From the NCBI RefSeq assembly GCF_014873145.1, contig NZ_JADBEK010000001.1, positions 930,001-994,000 of the forward strand: 64,000 bases of DNA, written 5' to 3'. This DNA comes from Nonomuraea angiospora. GTDB lineage: Bacteria; Actinomycetota; Actinomycetes; Streptosporangiales; Streptosporangiaceae. The notes under the pieces were generated by a model. That model saw nothing but the letters and a program-made list of their open reading frames with translations, was not told the DNA's origin and did no database searches. Numbering within the stretch: the stretch's first letter is position 1; the number at the start of each line of letters is the position of its first letter. Position numbers and translations under genes: made by a program. Of the stretch, positions 9,145 to 18,365 are shown in pieces.

Positions 9145-10737
9145 GTGCCGCGGTCACCATCCGACTCGTCATCGCTGCTCGTGATGCGAGGAATCGTCAA
9201 GCAGTTCCCGGGCGTGCGCGCCTTGGACGGCGTGAACCTTGAGGTCAGAGCCGGAGAGGTGCACTGTCTGCTCGGCCAGAACGGCGCCGGGAAGTCCACG
9301 CTCATCAAGATCCTGTCCGGTGCCCACGAACCCGACGAGGGCGAGGTGCTGCTCGACGGCTCGCCCGTACGGCTGGCGCCGCCGACCGCGGCGATGGGCC
9401 ACGGAATCGCCACCATCTACCAGGAACTCGATCTGGTGGACGGGCTGAGCGTGACGGAGAACATCTTCCTCGGCCACGAGATGGCGACCTTCGGGTTCTC
9501 CCGCCGGGCCGAGGCCGACCGGGCGACGGCCGAGCTGCTCGCGCGGCTGGGGCACGGCGAGATCCGCCCCCGCACCGAGGTGGGCTCGCTGTCGCCGGCT
9601 CACAAGCAGATCGTCAGCATGGCCAGGGCGCTGTCGCACTCGGCCCGGGTGATCATCATGGACGAGCCGTCGGCCGCGCTGGACCACGACGAGGTCGGCA
9701 ACCTGTTCCGGGTGATCCGTGACCTCACCTCCCAGGGCGTGGCGGTGATCTACATCTCCCACCGGCTGGAGGAGATCCGCGAGATCGGCGACCGGGTCAC
9801 CGTGCTCAAGGACGGGCGCACGGTCGCGGTGGGGCTGGCGGCCAAGGACACCCCGACCTCGAAGATCGTGGCGCTGATGACCGGCCGCAACGTCGAGTAC
9901 GTCTTCCCGCCCCGGCCGGGCAGGGGAGCCCACGAGGGGCGGCCCGAGGTGCTGCGGGTGGAGAACCTGACGCTGCCCGGCCGGTTCGCGGACGTGTCGT
10001 TCAGCATCAGGACCGGGGAGATCGTCGGCCTGGCGGGCCTGGTCGGCTCCGGCCGCAGCGAGATCATCGAGGCGATCTACGGCGCGCGGCGGGCCGGTGG
10101 CCGGGTCGTGCTCGATGGGCGGACGGTGCGGCCGGGCAGCACGACCCGCGCGGTGCGGATGGGCATGGGCCTGGCCCCCGAGGAGCGCAAGGCGCAGGCG
10201 TTGCTGCTGGACCACCCCGTCGCGCAGAACATCACGCTGGCGAGCCTGAGCCGCTACACCAGGCCGCGGTGGCTGGGCTGGCTCGACCGCCGGACCGAGT
10301 TCGCCGAGGCTGAACGGCTGTCGCAGCTGCTGGACATCCGCCCGCCCGATCCGCGCCGGCCGATCAGGACCTTGTCGGGCGGCAACCAGCAGAAGGCGGT
10401 GCTGGGACGCTGGCTGGCCGAGGACCGCAAGCTGCTGCTGCTGGACGAGCCCACGCGCGGGGTGGACGTCGGTGCCAGGGCCGAGCTGTACGCGCTGGTG
10501 CGCAAGCTGGCCGACGACGGCATCGGCGTGCTGCTGGTGTCCAGCGAGGTGCCCGAGGTGCTGGGCCTGGCCGACCGCGTGCTGGTCATCCGCGAGGGCC
10601 GGATCGTCCATGAGGCGCCGGCCGAGGACCTGGACGAGCACCGGGTGCTCGACCTGGTGATGGTCTCCGCAGGACAGAGACCCGGATCCGATGTGGCACA
10701 TCCCCCCACCGAAGGAGCATCGCATGACCGAGGTTGA
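9145..10737 (+). CDS. CUT2 sugar ABC transporter ATP-binding protein (RbsA/XylG type)
   Basis: A 530-aa tandem ATPase, starting at GTG 9145 after GGGAGG. The first domain has a Walker A (GQNGAGKST), a degenerate signature (LSPAHKQ) and Walker B (VIIMDEPSAALD); the second has a divergent P-loop, the LSGGNQQK signature and LLLLDEPTRGVDVG. This pattern is normal for RbsA-like proteins, where one half binds nucleotide in a non-canonical way. It powers uptake of a monosaccharide with the permease (overlapping by 14 bp) and the lipoprotein receptor downstream. The ROK regulator upstream and isomerase-like gene downstream point to a sugar-specific uptake operon; the sugar is unknown. Confidence 0.94.
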   Translation: MPRSPSDSSSLLVMRGIVKQFPGVRALDGVNLEVRAGEVHCLLGQNGAGKSTLIKILSGAHEPDEGEVLLDGSPVRLAPPTAAMGHGIATIYQELDLVDGLSVTENIFLGHEMATFGFSRRAEADRATAELLARLGHGEIRPRTEVGSLSPAHKQIVSMARALSHSARVIIMDEPSAALDHDEVGNLFRVIRDLTSQGVAVIYISHRLEEIREIGDRVTVLKDGRTVAVGLAAKDTPTSKIVALMTGRNVEYVFPPRPGRGAHEGRPEVLRVENLTLPGRFADVSFSIRTGEIVGLAGLVGSGRSEIIEAIYGARRAGGRVVLDGRTVRPGSTTRAVRMGMGLAPEERKAQALLLDHPVAQNITLASLSRYTRPRWLGWLDRRTEFAEAERLSQLLDIRPPDPRRPIRTLSGGNQQKAVLGRWLAEDRKLLLLDEPTRGVDVGARAELYALVRKLADDGIGVLLVSSEVPEVLGLADRVLVIREGRIVHEAPAEDLDEHRVLDLVMVSAGQRPGSDVAHPPTEGASHDRG

Positions 10738-11734
10738 TCAGGCCGCGCCGGCAGGTCCGCGATTGAAGGCGGCAGGACCGGGCGGGCGGTTCGGCCGGCT
10801 GGGTGAGGTCCGGCATCTGGGGCTGGTCGCGGCGTTGATACTGCTGGCGATCGTGGGATTGGTGACGAGGCCGGAGAACTTCGCCACCTCCTCCAACTTG
10901 GTGAGCATCCTGGCGCTGGCCTCGACCATCGGGGTGATCACTGTTGGCATGACGTTCGTGATCACCGGTGGTGGCATCGATCTGTCGGTGGGCGCGCTGA
11001 TGGCGCTGGCGTCGGTGTGGGCGACCACGCTGGCGACCCAGTCCTACGGGCCGGTCGTGATGATCGTGTGCGCGGTGCTGGTGGGCACCGGCGCGGGCCT
11101 GCTGAACGGGATCTTGATCGCCTACGGCCGGATGGTGCCGTTCATCGCGACGCTGGCGATGATGGTGGCCGGGCGCGGCCTGGCGCAGCGGATGTCCAAC
11201 CAGCGCACACAGCTCGTGCAGCAGGACAACTCGATGATCGTGAGCCTGTCGACCACGCGGGTGCTCGGGCTGCCGCTGCTGGTGTACGTGTTCGCGCTGG
11301 TGGTGCTGTTCGGCTGGCTGGTGCTCAACCGCACGACGTTCGGCCGGCGCACCTACGCGGTGGGCGGCAACCCCGAGGCCGCCCGCCTGGCCGGTATCGA
11401 CGTACGCAAGCACACGCTGCTGTTGTACGCCCTGTCGGGGTTGTGCTGCGGGATCGCCGCGGTGCTGATCATGGCCAGGACCACGACCGGATCGTCCACA
11501 CACGGCGACCTGTACGAGCTGGACGCGATCGCCGCGGTGATCATCGGCGGGACGCTGCTGAGCGGCGGCCGGGGCACGATCATCGGATCGATCCTCGGTC
11601 TGCTGATCTTCACTGTGATCACCAACCTGTTCATCCTGAACGGCCTGAACACCGCCGACCAGCTCATCGCCAAGGGCGCGATCATCGTCGCCGCCGTGCT
11701 GCTGCAGCGGCGAAGCCTCAAGACACAAACCTGA
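10724..11734 (+). CDS. CUT2 sugar ABC transporter permease (RbsC type)
   Basis: A 336-aa membrane protein with about nine hydrophobic segments and the permease hallmarks TVGMTFVITGGGIDLSVG and YAVGGNPEAARLAGI. ATG 10724 is chosen because GAAGGAG lies six bases upstream; an in-frame ATG at 10691 would add 11 unlikely residues. The start overlaps the ATPase stop by 14 bp, giving translational coupling. The dimeric pore would work with the 9145 ATPase and the 11783 receptor. Confidence 0.94.
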   Translation: MTEVDQAAPAGPRLKAAGPGGRFGRLGEVRHLGLVAALILLAIVGLVTRPENFATSSNLVSILALASTIGVITVGMTFVITGGGIDLSVGALMALASVWATTLATQSYGPVVMIVCAVLVGTGAGLLNGILIAYGRMVPFIATLAMMVAGRGLAQRMSNQRTQLVQQDNSMIVSLSTTRVLGLPLLVYVFALVVLFGWLVLNRTTFGRRTYAVGGNPEAARLAGIDVRKHTLLLYALSGLCCGIAAVLIMARTTTGSSTHGDLYELDAIAAVIIGGTLLSGGRGTIIGSILGLLIFTVITNLFILNGLNTADQLIAKGAIIVAAVLLQRRSLKTQT

Positions 11735-11782
11735 CACCAGGGCCGGATCGCAAGCCTTCCGGCTTCAGCAAGGAGAGAAGAC

Positions 11783-12844
11783 ATGGACAAGAACGTCGCC
11801 CGGCGCGGCTTCCTCTTCAGCGGCGCCGCCCTCGGCGCGGGCGCCCTCATCAGCGCCTGCACCAGCAACGAGCCGGTCGCCACCCAGCAGGCGAGCGCGC
11901 CCGCCGCCGCACCCGCGGCCGAGGACGGCAACGACGCCCCTGGCGAGAAGGTCGTCATCGGCTTCTCGGCCCCGGCCGCCGACCACGGCTGGATCGCCGC
12001 CATCAGCAAGAACGCGGCGGAGGCGGCCAAGCAGTACACCGACATCGAATTCAAGCCGGTCGAGCCGACCAACGACATCAATCAGCAGATCTCGGCGGTG
12101 GAGTCGCTGATCCAGGCGAAGGTCAACGTGCTGGTGATCCTGCCCAACGACGGCCAGCAGCTCAACCAGGTCGCCCGGCAGGCCATGGACGCGGGCATCC
12201 CGGTGGTCAACGTGGACCGCGTCTTCCCGGACAAGCTGTCCTACCGGGCCTGGATCGGAGGGGACAACTACGGCATGGGTGTGGCCGCCGGGCACCACAT
12301 CGGCAAGACGCTGAAGGACAAGGGCGTCTCCAACCCGGTCATCCTGGAGATCCAGGGCATCGCCACGCTGCCGCTGACCCAGGACCGCAGCAAGGGCTTC
12401 GCCGACGCGCTGAAGACGTACGGCTTCAAGGTGACCGCGCAACAGGACGCCAAGTTCACGGTGGAGTCCGGGACGCAGGTGGCCGCCAACCTGCTCCAGG
12501 CGCACAAGAAGATCGACGCGATCTGGAACCACGACGACGACCAGGGCATCGGCGTGCTGGCGGCGATCAAGGAGGCCGGTCGCAACGAGTTCTTCATGGT
12601 CGGCGGCGCCGGCTCGGCCAACGCGATGCGTGACATCCAGGCCGACAGCGGCGTGCTGAAGGCCACCGTCACCTATCCGCCCACCATGGCCGCCTCGGCG
12701 ATCAAGATCGCCCGGCTGATCGCCCAGGGCAAGGGCATGAGCGACCTGCTGGAGCAGCAGGTGCCGCAGTCGATCACCCTGGCTTCCGAGACCATCACCA
12801 AGGACAACGCCGCCCAGTACCTGCCTCTCGGGTTCGAGTCATGA
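11783..12844 (+). CDS. CUT2 sugar-binding lipoprotein (periplasmic binding protein type 1)
   Basis: A 353-aa exported receptor. The N-terminus has a twin-arginine motif (ARRGFLFSG) followed by a lipobox ending in ISAC, so it is probably a Tat-exported lipoprotein anchored by Cys-25. The mature part is a ribose-type Peripla_BP_4 domain: VIGFSAPAADHGW, a repeated hinge, and IDAIWNHDDDQGIGVLAAI. GGAGAGAAG lies just before ATG 11783. It lies 48 bp after the permease and delivers the substrate to it. The next gene encodes a sugar isomerase/epimerase-like protein, which hints at a less common pentose, hexose or polyol as ligand. Confidence 0.93.
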   Translation: MDKNVARRGFLFSGAALGAGALISACTSNEPVATQQASAPAAAPAAEDGNDAPGEKVVIGFSAPAADHGWIAAISKNAAEAAKQYTDIEFKPVEPTNDINQQISAVESLIQAKVNVLVILPNDGQQLNQVARQAMDAGIPVVNVDRVFPDKLSYRAWIGGDNYGMGVAAGHHIGKTLKDKGVSNPVILEIQGIATLPLTQDRSKGFADALKTYGFKVTAQQDAKFTVESGTQVAANLLQAHKKIDAIWNHDDDQGIGVLAAIKEAGRNEFFMVGGAGSANAMRDIQADSGVLKATVTYPPTMAASAIKIARLIAQGKGMSDLLEQQVPQSITLASETITKDNAAQYLPLGFES

Positions 12845-12875
12845 GGCCCGCCATCGAGATCGGCATGGCGGCCCC

Positions 12876-12898
12876 GCACCGTCCTTCGAGGACGGTGC
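12876..12898. terminator. Hairpin between receptor and isomerase genes
   Basis: GCACCGTCC (12876-12884) pairs perfectly with GGACGGTGC (12890-12898) around a 5-base loop, 31 bp after the receptor stop. It may terminate part of the transcription or protect the 3' end of the abundant receptor message; the isomerase gene 68 bp further on is likely still co-transcribed in part. Confidence 0.5.
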
Positions 12899-12965
12899 AG
12901 CGGGTGCCGGCGGCCGTCGAGCAGAGCGCGGCTGAGGACAGCCGCTTCATCACTGTGGAGGGATC

Positions 12966-13973
12966 ATGACGAGGCCGGTCACGTTGTTCACCGGGCAGTG
13001 GGCGGACCTGCCGTTCGAGGAGGTCTGCCGGCTGGCGTCGGAGTGGGGCTACGACGGCCTGGAGATCGCCTGCTGGGGCGACCACTTCGAGGTCGACAGG
13101 GCCCTCGCGGACGACTCCTACATCGAACGCAAGAAGGAGACCCTGGCCAAGTACAACCTCGGTGTGTGGACGATCTCCAACCACCTGGTCGGCCAGGCGG
13201 TCTGCGACCACCCCATCGACGAGCGCCACAAGGGCATCCTGCCCGCCCGCATCTGGGGCGACGGCGAACCCGAAGGCGTACGGCGGCGTGCCGCCGAAGA
13301 GATCAAGAACACCGCCCGCGCGGCGGCCGCGCTCGGCGTCAGGACCGTCGTCGGCTTCACCGGCTCGTCGATCTGGCACACGCTGGCGATGTTCCCGCCG
13401 GTGCCCCCGTCGATGATCGAGGCGGGCTACGCCGACTTCGCCGACCGGTGGAACCCGATCCTCGACGTCTTCGACGAGGTCGGGGTGCGCTTCGCCCATG
13501 AGGTGCACCCGAGCGAGATCGCCTACGACTACCACACCACGGTGCGGACGCTGGAGGCCGTCGGGCACCGGCCGGCCTTCGGCCTGAACTGGGACCCCTC
13601 GCACATGGTGTGGCAGGACCTGGACCCGGCGAACTTCATCCTCGACTTCGCCGACCGGATCTACCACGTGGACTGCAAGGACGCCCGGGTGGCCACCCGC
13701 GACGGCCGGCGCGGCCGGCTGGCCTCCCACCTGGCCTGGGCCGACCCCCGGCGTGGCTGGGACTTCGTGTCCACAGGCCGGGGCGACGTGCCGTGGGAGG
13801 CGTGCTTCCGCGCGCTCAACCACATCGGCTACGACGGCCCGATCTCCATCGAGTGGGAGGACGCGGGCATGGACCGGCTGCACGGCGCGCCGGAATCCCT
13901 CGCCTACATCCGCTCGCTCAACGCCATCACCCCACCGGCCGCCGCCTTCGACGCCGCCTTCTCCTCCGAATGA
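12966..13973 (+). CDS. Sugar phosphate isomerase/epimerase-like TIM-barrel protein
   Basis: A 335-aa member of the AP-endonuclease-2/xylose-isomerase-like TIM-barrel family, which includes IolE, IolI and tagatose-3-epimerases. Metal-site patterns typical of the family are visible: [36 protein letters not shown] and [10 protein letters not shown]. Start ATG 12966 follows GTGGAGGG at close spacing. It sits behind the CUT2 sugar transporter and would isomerise or dehydrate the imported sugar or its oxidised form. Family members also act on 3-keto-sugars, which would fit the ThuA/GSDH gene nearby, but that is inference. Exact reaction not assigned. Confidence 0.85.
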   Translation: MTRPVTLFTGQWADLPFEEVCRLASEWGYDGLEIACWGDHFEVDRALADDSYIERKKETLAKYNLGVWTISNHLVGQAVCDHPIDERHKGILPARIWGDGEPEGVRRRAAEEIKNTARAAAALGVRTVVGFTGSSIWHTLAMFPPVPPSMIEAGYADFADRWNPILDVFDEVGVRFAHEVHPSEIAYDYHTTVRTLEAVGHRPAFGLNWDPSHMVWQDLDPANFILDFADRIYHVDCKDARVATRDGRRGRLASHLAWADPRRGWDFVSTGRGDVPWEACFRALNHIGYDGPISIEWEDAGMDRLHGAPESLAYIRSLNAITPPAAAFDAAFSSE

Positions 13974-13984
13974 CCCATCACGCC

Positions 13985-14015
13985 GCGCGGCGGCCGCACA
14001 GTGGCGGCCCCGCGC
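13985..14015. terminator. Putative bidirectional hairpin between convergent genes
   Basis: A GC-only stem (13985-13997 with 14004-14015, one bulged base) lies between the convergent isomerase-like (+) and YciI (-) genes. No T-run. Confidence 0.4.
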
Positions 14016-14089
14016 AGCCTCCGGGTGACCGGCACAGGAGAGCTGGTCTTCGGCTGGAAAGGAAGGCCGCGGCGCGGAAGGGGTGAACT

Positions 14090-14371
14090 CTAGCCGGAGC
14101 CGAGCGAGCCGACCGTCACGCGCCACTGGCGCAGCCGGCGATCCCTGGTGACCTGTAGTTGTGTGTACGGGTCCTGGTCGACGAGCGCCTGCGCCGCGGT
14201 CTCGTCCTCGGCCTGTAGGACGATCATGCCGGCCGTCAGGTCCGTGTAAGGGCCGGCCGCGACGAGGCTGCCCTGCTCGAAGAGCTTGTTCAGGTGTGCG
14301 AGATGGTCCTCGCGGCGCTCCGCTCTCAGCGGGGTGTCGTTGTAGCCGTAGGTCAGGACGAACAGTGCCAT
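14090..14371 (-). CDS. YciI family protein
   Basis: A 93-aa protein with the YciI/DGPF ferredoxin-like fold signature: an N-terminal strand (MALFVLTYGYND), an R-x-x-H-L-x-x-L helix (residues about 21-30), a GPYTD loop and a DPY segment near the end. Start ATG 14371 is preferred over a longer frame because AAGGAG lies eight bases upstream. It is the last gene of the molybdenum hydroxylase operon direction, 105 bp after the amidohydrolase. YciI proteins are proposed small-molecule lyases or dehalogenases with a conserved His-Asp pair; a catabolic role beside the amidohydrolase is plausible but unproved. Confidence 0.8.
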   Translation of the reverse strand: MALFVLTYGYNDTPLRAERREDHLAHLNKLFEQGSLVAAGPYTDLTAGMIVLQAEDETAAQALVDQDPYTQLQVTRDRRLRQWRVTVGSLGSG

Positions 14372-14476
14372 GGCGAGATACTCCTTTTCACTTCGATTCC
14401 GTTGGCGACCGGGACCGTCTGACGTCACCGGTCGAAGCCCTCCGAGCCCCGCGGCCCGAGGCCCGGCAGTTTCAGG

Positions 14477-15385
14477 TCAGCCCTCCAGCCCGTACACCCG
14501 TCGTGCGTTGCCGGCGAAGATGTCGTGCTGGTCGGCGGGTGGGAGATGAGCCAGTGCGTTCTTCCACGCGTCGACCAGGTGCGGCATCGTGGTCCAGATC
14601 TTCTCGACCGGGAAGTTGGTGCCGAACATGGCCCGGCCGGCGCCGAACCAGCCGATCACCTCGTCGGCGACGAAGGAGATGAGGTCGGGATCGACCCGGT
14701 GGACGAAGGTGCCCTGCCCGGTGAGCTTGACGACGACGTTCGGGCGCTCGGCCAGCGCGGCCATCCCGGCCCGCCACGGCTCGAGGCACTCCAGCCCGAT
14801 GAGCATGCCCGCGTGCACCAGGACGAAGGTGACGTCGGGGAAGGCCGCCGCCAGCTCGACCGCATCCGGCATCTGTTCGGGAAAGACCTGCAGCTCGAAC
14901 AGCCAGCCGTGGTCGGCGAGCGCGCCGATGTTCTTACGGAAGACCGGATCGTTCATACGATCGGGCGCAGTGGCGAACCGGAACTCCGGGCGCTCGTGCC
15001 AGTGCAGTTGCTGACGGATCCCCCGGATCAGCGGCGTGAGCGCGGCCTGTCGTCGCATGGTGTCCGGAGCGCTCTCGTCGAACATGTCGGCCGATCCGAT
15101 GACGGCCATCGGCCGGCCCGTCTCCTGATGAACCTCGTGAAGCCAGCGCACCTCGTCCACAACCCGGTCGAGCGGCCAGTTCGTCTGCACGTAGACCGAC
15201 TCGCTGATGCCCGCGGCCGTGGCGTCGGCGACGTACTCGTCGATCAGGTAGTCCCGCCTGATCGGCTCGTACGGGCCGAAGATCCGCGGCACCATCGGTC
15301 CGGACAGCCAGGGCAGGTCCCCGGCCCGCCAGATGTGGTGGTGCGAGTCGACGATGTCGCCCGAGTAGCGGGTCGCCTCCGGCAT
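14477..15385 (-). CDS. Amidohydrolase-2 family hydrolase
   Basis: A 302-aa TIM-barrel protein of the Amidohydro_2 family, which includes lactonases for pyrone dicarboxylate and fuconolactone. The metal motif DSHHHIW is at residues 12-18; VLVHAG and MFGTNFPVEK mark later barrel strands. ATG 15385 has GGAG eight bases upstream and lies five bases after the VWA gene stop, so it belongs to the operon. It would hydrolyse the product of the upstream hydroxylase, for example a lactone or cyclic amide (inference from position). The substrate cannot be read from the sequence. Confidence 0.85.
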   Translation of the reverse strand: MPEATRYSGDIVDSHHHIWRAGDLPWLSGPMVPRIFGPYEPIRRDYLIDEYVADATAAGISESVYVQTNWPLDRVVDEVRWLHEVHQETGRPMAVIGSADMFDESAPDTMRRQAALTPLIRGIRQQLHWHERPEFRFATAPDRMNDPVFRKNIGALADHGWLFELQVFPEQMPDAVELAAAFPDVTFVLVHAGMLIGLECLEPWRAGMAALAERPNVVVKLTGQGTFVHRVDPDLISFVADEVIGWFGAGRAMFGTNFPVEKIWTTMPHLVDAWKNALAHLPPADQHDIFAGNARRVYGLEG

Positions 15386-15390
15386 GACGA

Positions 15391-16506
15391 TCACTCCCTG
15401 ATCAAGGTCTGTACCTGCTCGTACGCCGTACGCAGGTCGCGTACGCCCGCGAGCGCGTCCACGCTGCCGAGCACGGCCGACATGCCGCGGGTGACCGGCC
15501 GGTACGCCGGGTCGCAGGCCAGCGGCGACCACCACAGCAACCGGTGGCTCAGCAGCGACAACCGCCGTACGGCCGCCTGCATGGGCCGGCAGTCGCCGCG
15601 TTCGAGGCCATCGGAGAGCACGATCGTCAGGGCGCCGCGCGCCACGGTGACATGCCGGGCGTTGGCGAGGAACTCCTGGAGCGAGGCGCCGATCCGCGTC
15701 CCGCCCTCGGCGTCCAGGACGACGTCGCTCAGCGAGCCGACGGCCGCGTCGACATGCCGTGCGCGCAGCGGTTCGGTGACGCGGGTCAGCCGGGTGCCGA
15801 AGGTGAACACCTCGACGCGGTCGAGCCGGCCGACCACGGCGTGGGCGAAGCGGAGGTAGTCGGCGCTGTGCTGCTTCATCGACCCGGACACGTCGATGAG
15901 CAGCAGCACGCGGCGCTGCCGCCGCGGACGGTCGCGCCGGCGCAACGTCACGATCTCCCCGTGGCTGCGCCTGGACTCACGGCAGATCCTGGCGACGTCG
16001 ATCCACGGACCTCGCCGGGCAGGGCGCCGACGCCGCGACCGGATCGTCGGCACCGCTCCGGGTAGTTCCCGCCGCAGCAGCGAGAGCACCGCCCGGTCGT
16101 CCTCGCTCGCCGGGCCGAACATCGGGCGTCTCTCGCGCTCCGAGGAACCGGCCTTCAGCCCGGCCTCCCCGCCGAACGTCGCCGTGAGAGGAGCCTCGTC
16201 TCCGTTCCCGCGCGGCGCGGGGGCCTCCTCGTCGGAGAACTCCTCATCGGGGACGCGCCGTGCCGCGACCTCCCCGAACCAGCGCTCGAACGTGGGGGAG
16301 TACACCTCCAGGTCCTCGTGGGAGGTGGTGAGCGTGGCCACCCCGATCCAGTAGAGGTGTGTGGCGTCGCGCGGGCCGACGGCCTCGATCGCCTGGAGGA
16401 AGACCCGCTGTCTGGGCACCGGTACGGGCAGGCCCCGATCGCGCAGGTCCCGCAGGAACCCGTGCACATGATCGCCGATGCGTACGAGGAGGGACTGCTC
16501 AGTCAC
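15391..16506 (-). CDS. VWA-domain protein, CoxE-like
   Basis: A 371-aa protein with an Arg-rich central part followed by a von Willebrand A domain that keeps the MIDAS motif (LLIDVSGSMKQHS) and a later IVLSDGLERGD segment. CoxE-type VWA proteins work with a CoxD-type AAA ATPase to insert sulfur or copper into the active site of CO dehydrogenase-type molybdenum hydroxylases. Here it overlaps the MoxR-like ATPase gene by 8 bp, directly downstream of such a hydroxylase, supporting the same maturation role. It probably has no signal peptide and acts in the cytoplasm. Confidence 0.87.
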   Translation of the reverse strand: MTEQSLLVRIGDHVHGFLRDLRDRGLPVPVPRQRVFLQAIEAVGPRDATHLYWIGVATLTTSHEDLEVYSPTFERWFGEVAARRVPDEEFSDEEAPAPRGNGDEAPLTATFGGEAGLKAGSSERERRPMFGPASEDDRAVLSLLRRELPGAVPTIRSRRRRPARRGPWIDVARICRESRRSHGEIVTLRRRDRPRRQRRVLLLIDVSGSMKQHSADYLRFAHAVVGRLDRVEVFTFGTRLTRVTEPLRARHVDAAVGSLSDVVLDAEGGTRIGASLQEFLANARHVTVARGALTIVLSDGLERGDCRPMQAAVRRLSLLSHRLLWWSPLACDPAYRPVTRGMSAVLGSVDALAGVRDLRTAYEQVQTLIRE

Positions 16507-17356
16507 CGAACACCTCCGCGGCGTGGCGGCCGAGGAGCGCGAGGTCCTCCTCGTGCTTGACGAGCAGCCCCGCGGACCGGCGCATCGCCTCCAGCCAGCT
16601 TGAACCCTCGCGGGTCAGCGTCTGCACGCCACGGGCCCAGGAGACCGACTCGGCGATGCCCGGGCGTTTCAGCAGAGCCAGTCCGCGGATGCGATGCACG
16701 GCGGCCACGAGGCGGGCCGCGCTCCTCTCGTCCAGGCCCGGCGCCTGCGCCCGGATGATCGCTCGCTCCCGTTCGGCGTCGGGAAAGGGGATCCAGTGGT
16801 AGAGGCACCGGCGCTTGAGCGCGTCGTGCAGTTCGCGGGTCCGGTTCGAGGTGAGGACGACGAACGGGACGCTCGCCGCCGTGATGGTGCCGATCTCCGG
16901 GATGGTGATCTGGAAGTCGCCGAGGAACTCGAGAAGGAAGGCCTCGAACTCACTGTCCGCCCGGTCGATCTCGTCGATCAGCAGCACCGCGCCGGATGCC
17001 GCCCGCAGCGACCGCAGTAACGGCCGCTGCAGCAGGAACTCCTCGCGGTACAGGTCGCCCACGCCGCGCCCCTCCACCTCGGTGGCCCGCAGGGACAGCA
17101 ACTGTTTGGGGTAGTCCCACTCGTACAGGGCCTGGGAGGCGTCCAGTCCTTCGTAGCACTGAAGCCGGATCAGCTCGCGGCCGAGGATCCGGGCCAGGAC
17201 GTTCGCGACCTCGGTCTTGCCGACCCCCGGCTCGCCCTCCAGCAGCAGCGGGAGCCCGAGCGTGCCTGCCAGGTGGAGGGCGGTGAGCAGACCCTCGTCG
17301 GCGAGGTAGCCCTCCGCGCCCAGCCGCCGGTCCAGCGTGTCCTGATCAACCAGCAC
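16499..17356 (-). CDS. MoxR-type AAA ATPase, CoxD-like
   Basis: A 285-aa AAA+ protein: Walker A GEPGVGKTE (residues about 41-49), Walker B VLLIDEIDRAD, sensor-1 VLTSNRTRELHDALKRR. Its start overlaps the preceding molybdopterin-subunit gene by 11 bp and its end overlaps the VWA gene by 8 bp. The AAA/VWA pair matches CoxD/CoxE, chaperones that mature molybdenum hydroxylases. The tight overlap with the hydroxylase genes argues that this pair serves that enzyme. Confidence 0.9.
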   Translation of the reverse strand: MLVDQDTLDRRLGAEGYLADEGLLTALHLAGTLGLPLLLEGEPGVGKTEVANVLARILGRELIRLQCYEGLDASQALYEWDYPKQLLSLRATEVEGRGVGDLYREEFLLQRPLLRSLRAASGAVLLIDEIDRADSEFEAFLLEFLGDFQITIPEIGTITAASVPFVVLTSNRTRELHDALKRRCLYHWIPFPDAERERAIIRAQAPGLDERSAARLVAAVHRIRGLALLKRPGIAESVSWARGVQTLTREGSSWLEAMRRSAGLLVKHEEDLALLGRHAAEVFGD

Positions 17357-18362
17357 GGCCGGCTCGCAACTCGTCGAGTCCGCGCAGCACCTTCTCCGGG
17401 GTGAAGGGCATGCTCGTCAGCCGTACGCCGACCGCGTCGTACACGGCGTTGGCGATCGCGGGGATCGGCGCGTTCGCCGTCATCTCGCCGATCCCCTTGG
17501 CCCCGAACGGCCCGTTGTCGGCGGGCCGTTCGAGGAACAGGCTCGTCTGCGCCGGGATGTCGGCCGGCCCGGGCATCAGGTATTCGGTGAAATCGACCGG
17601 GCCGTGCTCGCGCGAGTGCGGATAGTACGGTTCGGTCGACTCGAACAACGCGTGCGACAGGCCCATCCAGGCGCCGCCCTCGACCTGCTGCGTCGCGAGG
17701 GCCGGGTTGAGCGCCCGGCCGATCTCGTAGGTGTTGTAGAGCCGCAGCACCTCGATCACGCCGGTCTCGTCGTCGACCGCGACCTCGGCCACCGTGCACG
17801 CGTGCGCCTGGCAGGAGTCCGGGTCCATCTCGCCGGTCTCCGGCACCGGGGAGCTCGGCTCCTTGAGGAAGATGCCCCGCCCGGAGATGGTCCGGCCCTG
17901 CCGGAAGTGCGCGGCGAGCGCGACGTCGCTGATGTGGATCTTCATTTCCGACGATCCCTTGAGGCGGACGAAGCCCGTGCCGTCGGTCTCCAGGTCCTCC
18001 GCGTCGACCTCCAGCTCGTCGGCGGCGACCTGGAGCATGACCTCCCTGGCCTCGCGCGCCGCCATGATCACGGCGTTGCCGACGCGGTGGGTGCCGCGGC
18101 TGGCGAACGTTCCCATGCAGTGCGGGCCGGTGTCGGTGTCGGCGGTGTCGACGATGATGTTCTCGATCGGGATGCCGAGCGTCTCGGCGGCGCATTGGGC
18201 GATGACCGTCCGCAGTCCCTGGCCGAGATCCACCGAGGAGAGCGTGACGACGAATCCGCCCATCGTGGTGGCGTGGACGAGTGCCTGCGACGGGTCGCCG
18301 CCGAGGTTCATGCCGGTCGGGTAGTTGACCGCCGCGTATCCGCGCCCGTGCCGTAACGCCAT
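17346..18362 (-). CDS. Molybdenum hydroxylase, molybdopterin subunit, C-terminal half (NdhM-like)
   Basis: A 338-aa protein equal to the C-terminal half of xanthine-dehydrogenase-type molybdopterin subunits. It shows SSVDLGQGLRTVIAQ, an FASRGTHRVGNAV stretch, VLRLYNTYEIGRALNP and the terminal GAKGIGEMTANAPIPAIANAVYD region that carries the catalytic glutamate (GxGE). ATG 18362 has its own GGAGGG seven bases upstream and lies four bases below the stop of the N-terminal-half gene, in the same frame. In the nicotinate dehydrogenase of Eubacterium barkeri the subunit is likewise divided into NdhL and NdhM, so a natural two-protein arrangement is the best reading. Substrate unknown; likely an N-heterocycle or aldehyde. 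Confidence 0.9.
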   Translation of the reverse strand: MALRHGRGYAAVNYPTGMNLGGDPSQALVHATTMGGFVVTLSSVDLGQGLRTVIAQCAAETLGIPIENIIVDTADTDTGPHCMGTFASRGTHRVGNAVIMAAREAREVMLQVAADELEVDAEDLETDGTGFVRLKGSSEMKIHISDVALAAHFRQGRTISGRGIFLKEPSSPVPETGEMDPDSCQAHACTVAEVAVDDETGVIEVLRLYNTYEIGRALNPALATQQVEGGAWMGLSHALFESTEPYYPHSREHGPVDFTEYLMPGPADIPAQTSLFLERPADNGPFGAKGIGEMTANAPIPAIANAVYDAVGVRLTSMPFTPEKVLRGLDELRAGRAG

Positions 18363-18365
18363 CGC

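Noticed and set aside
10691..10723. Upstream ATG for the CUT2 permease
   Set aside because: ATG 10724 has GAAGGAG at proper spacing; the extension has none and is not permease-like.
9169..10725. A 518-codon minus-strand frame opposite the ABC ATPase
   Set aside because: Antisense shadow of a clear two-domain ATPase; no motif or ribosome site.
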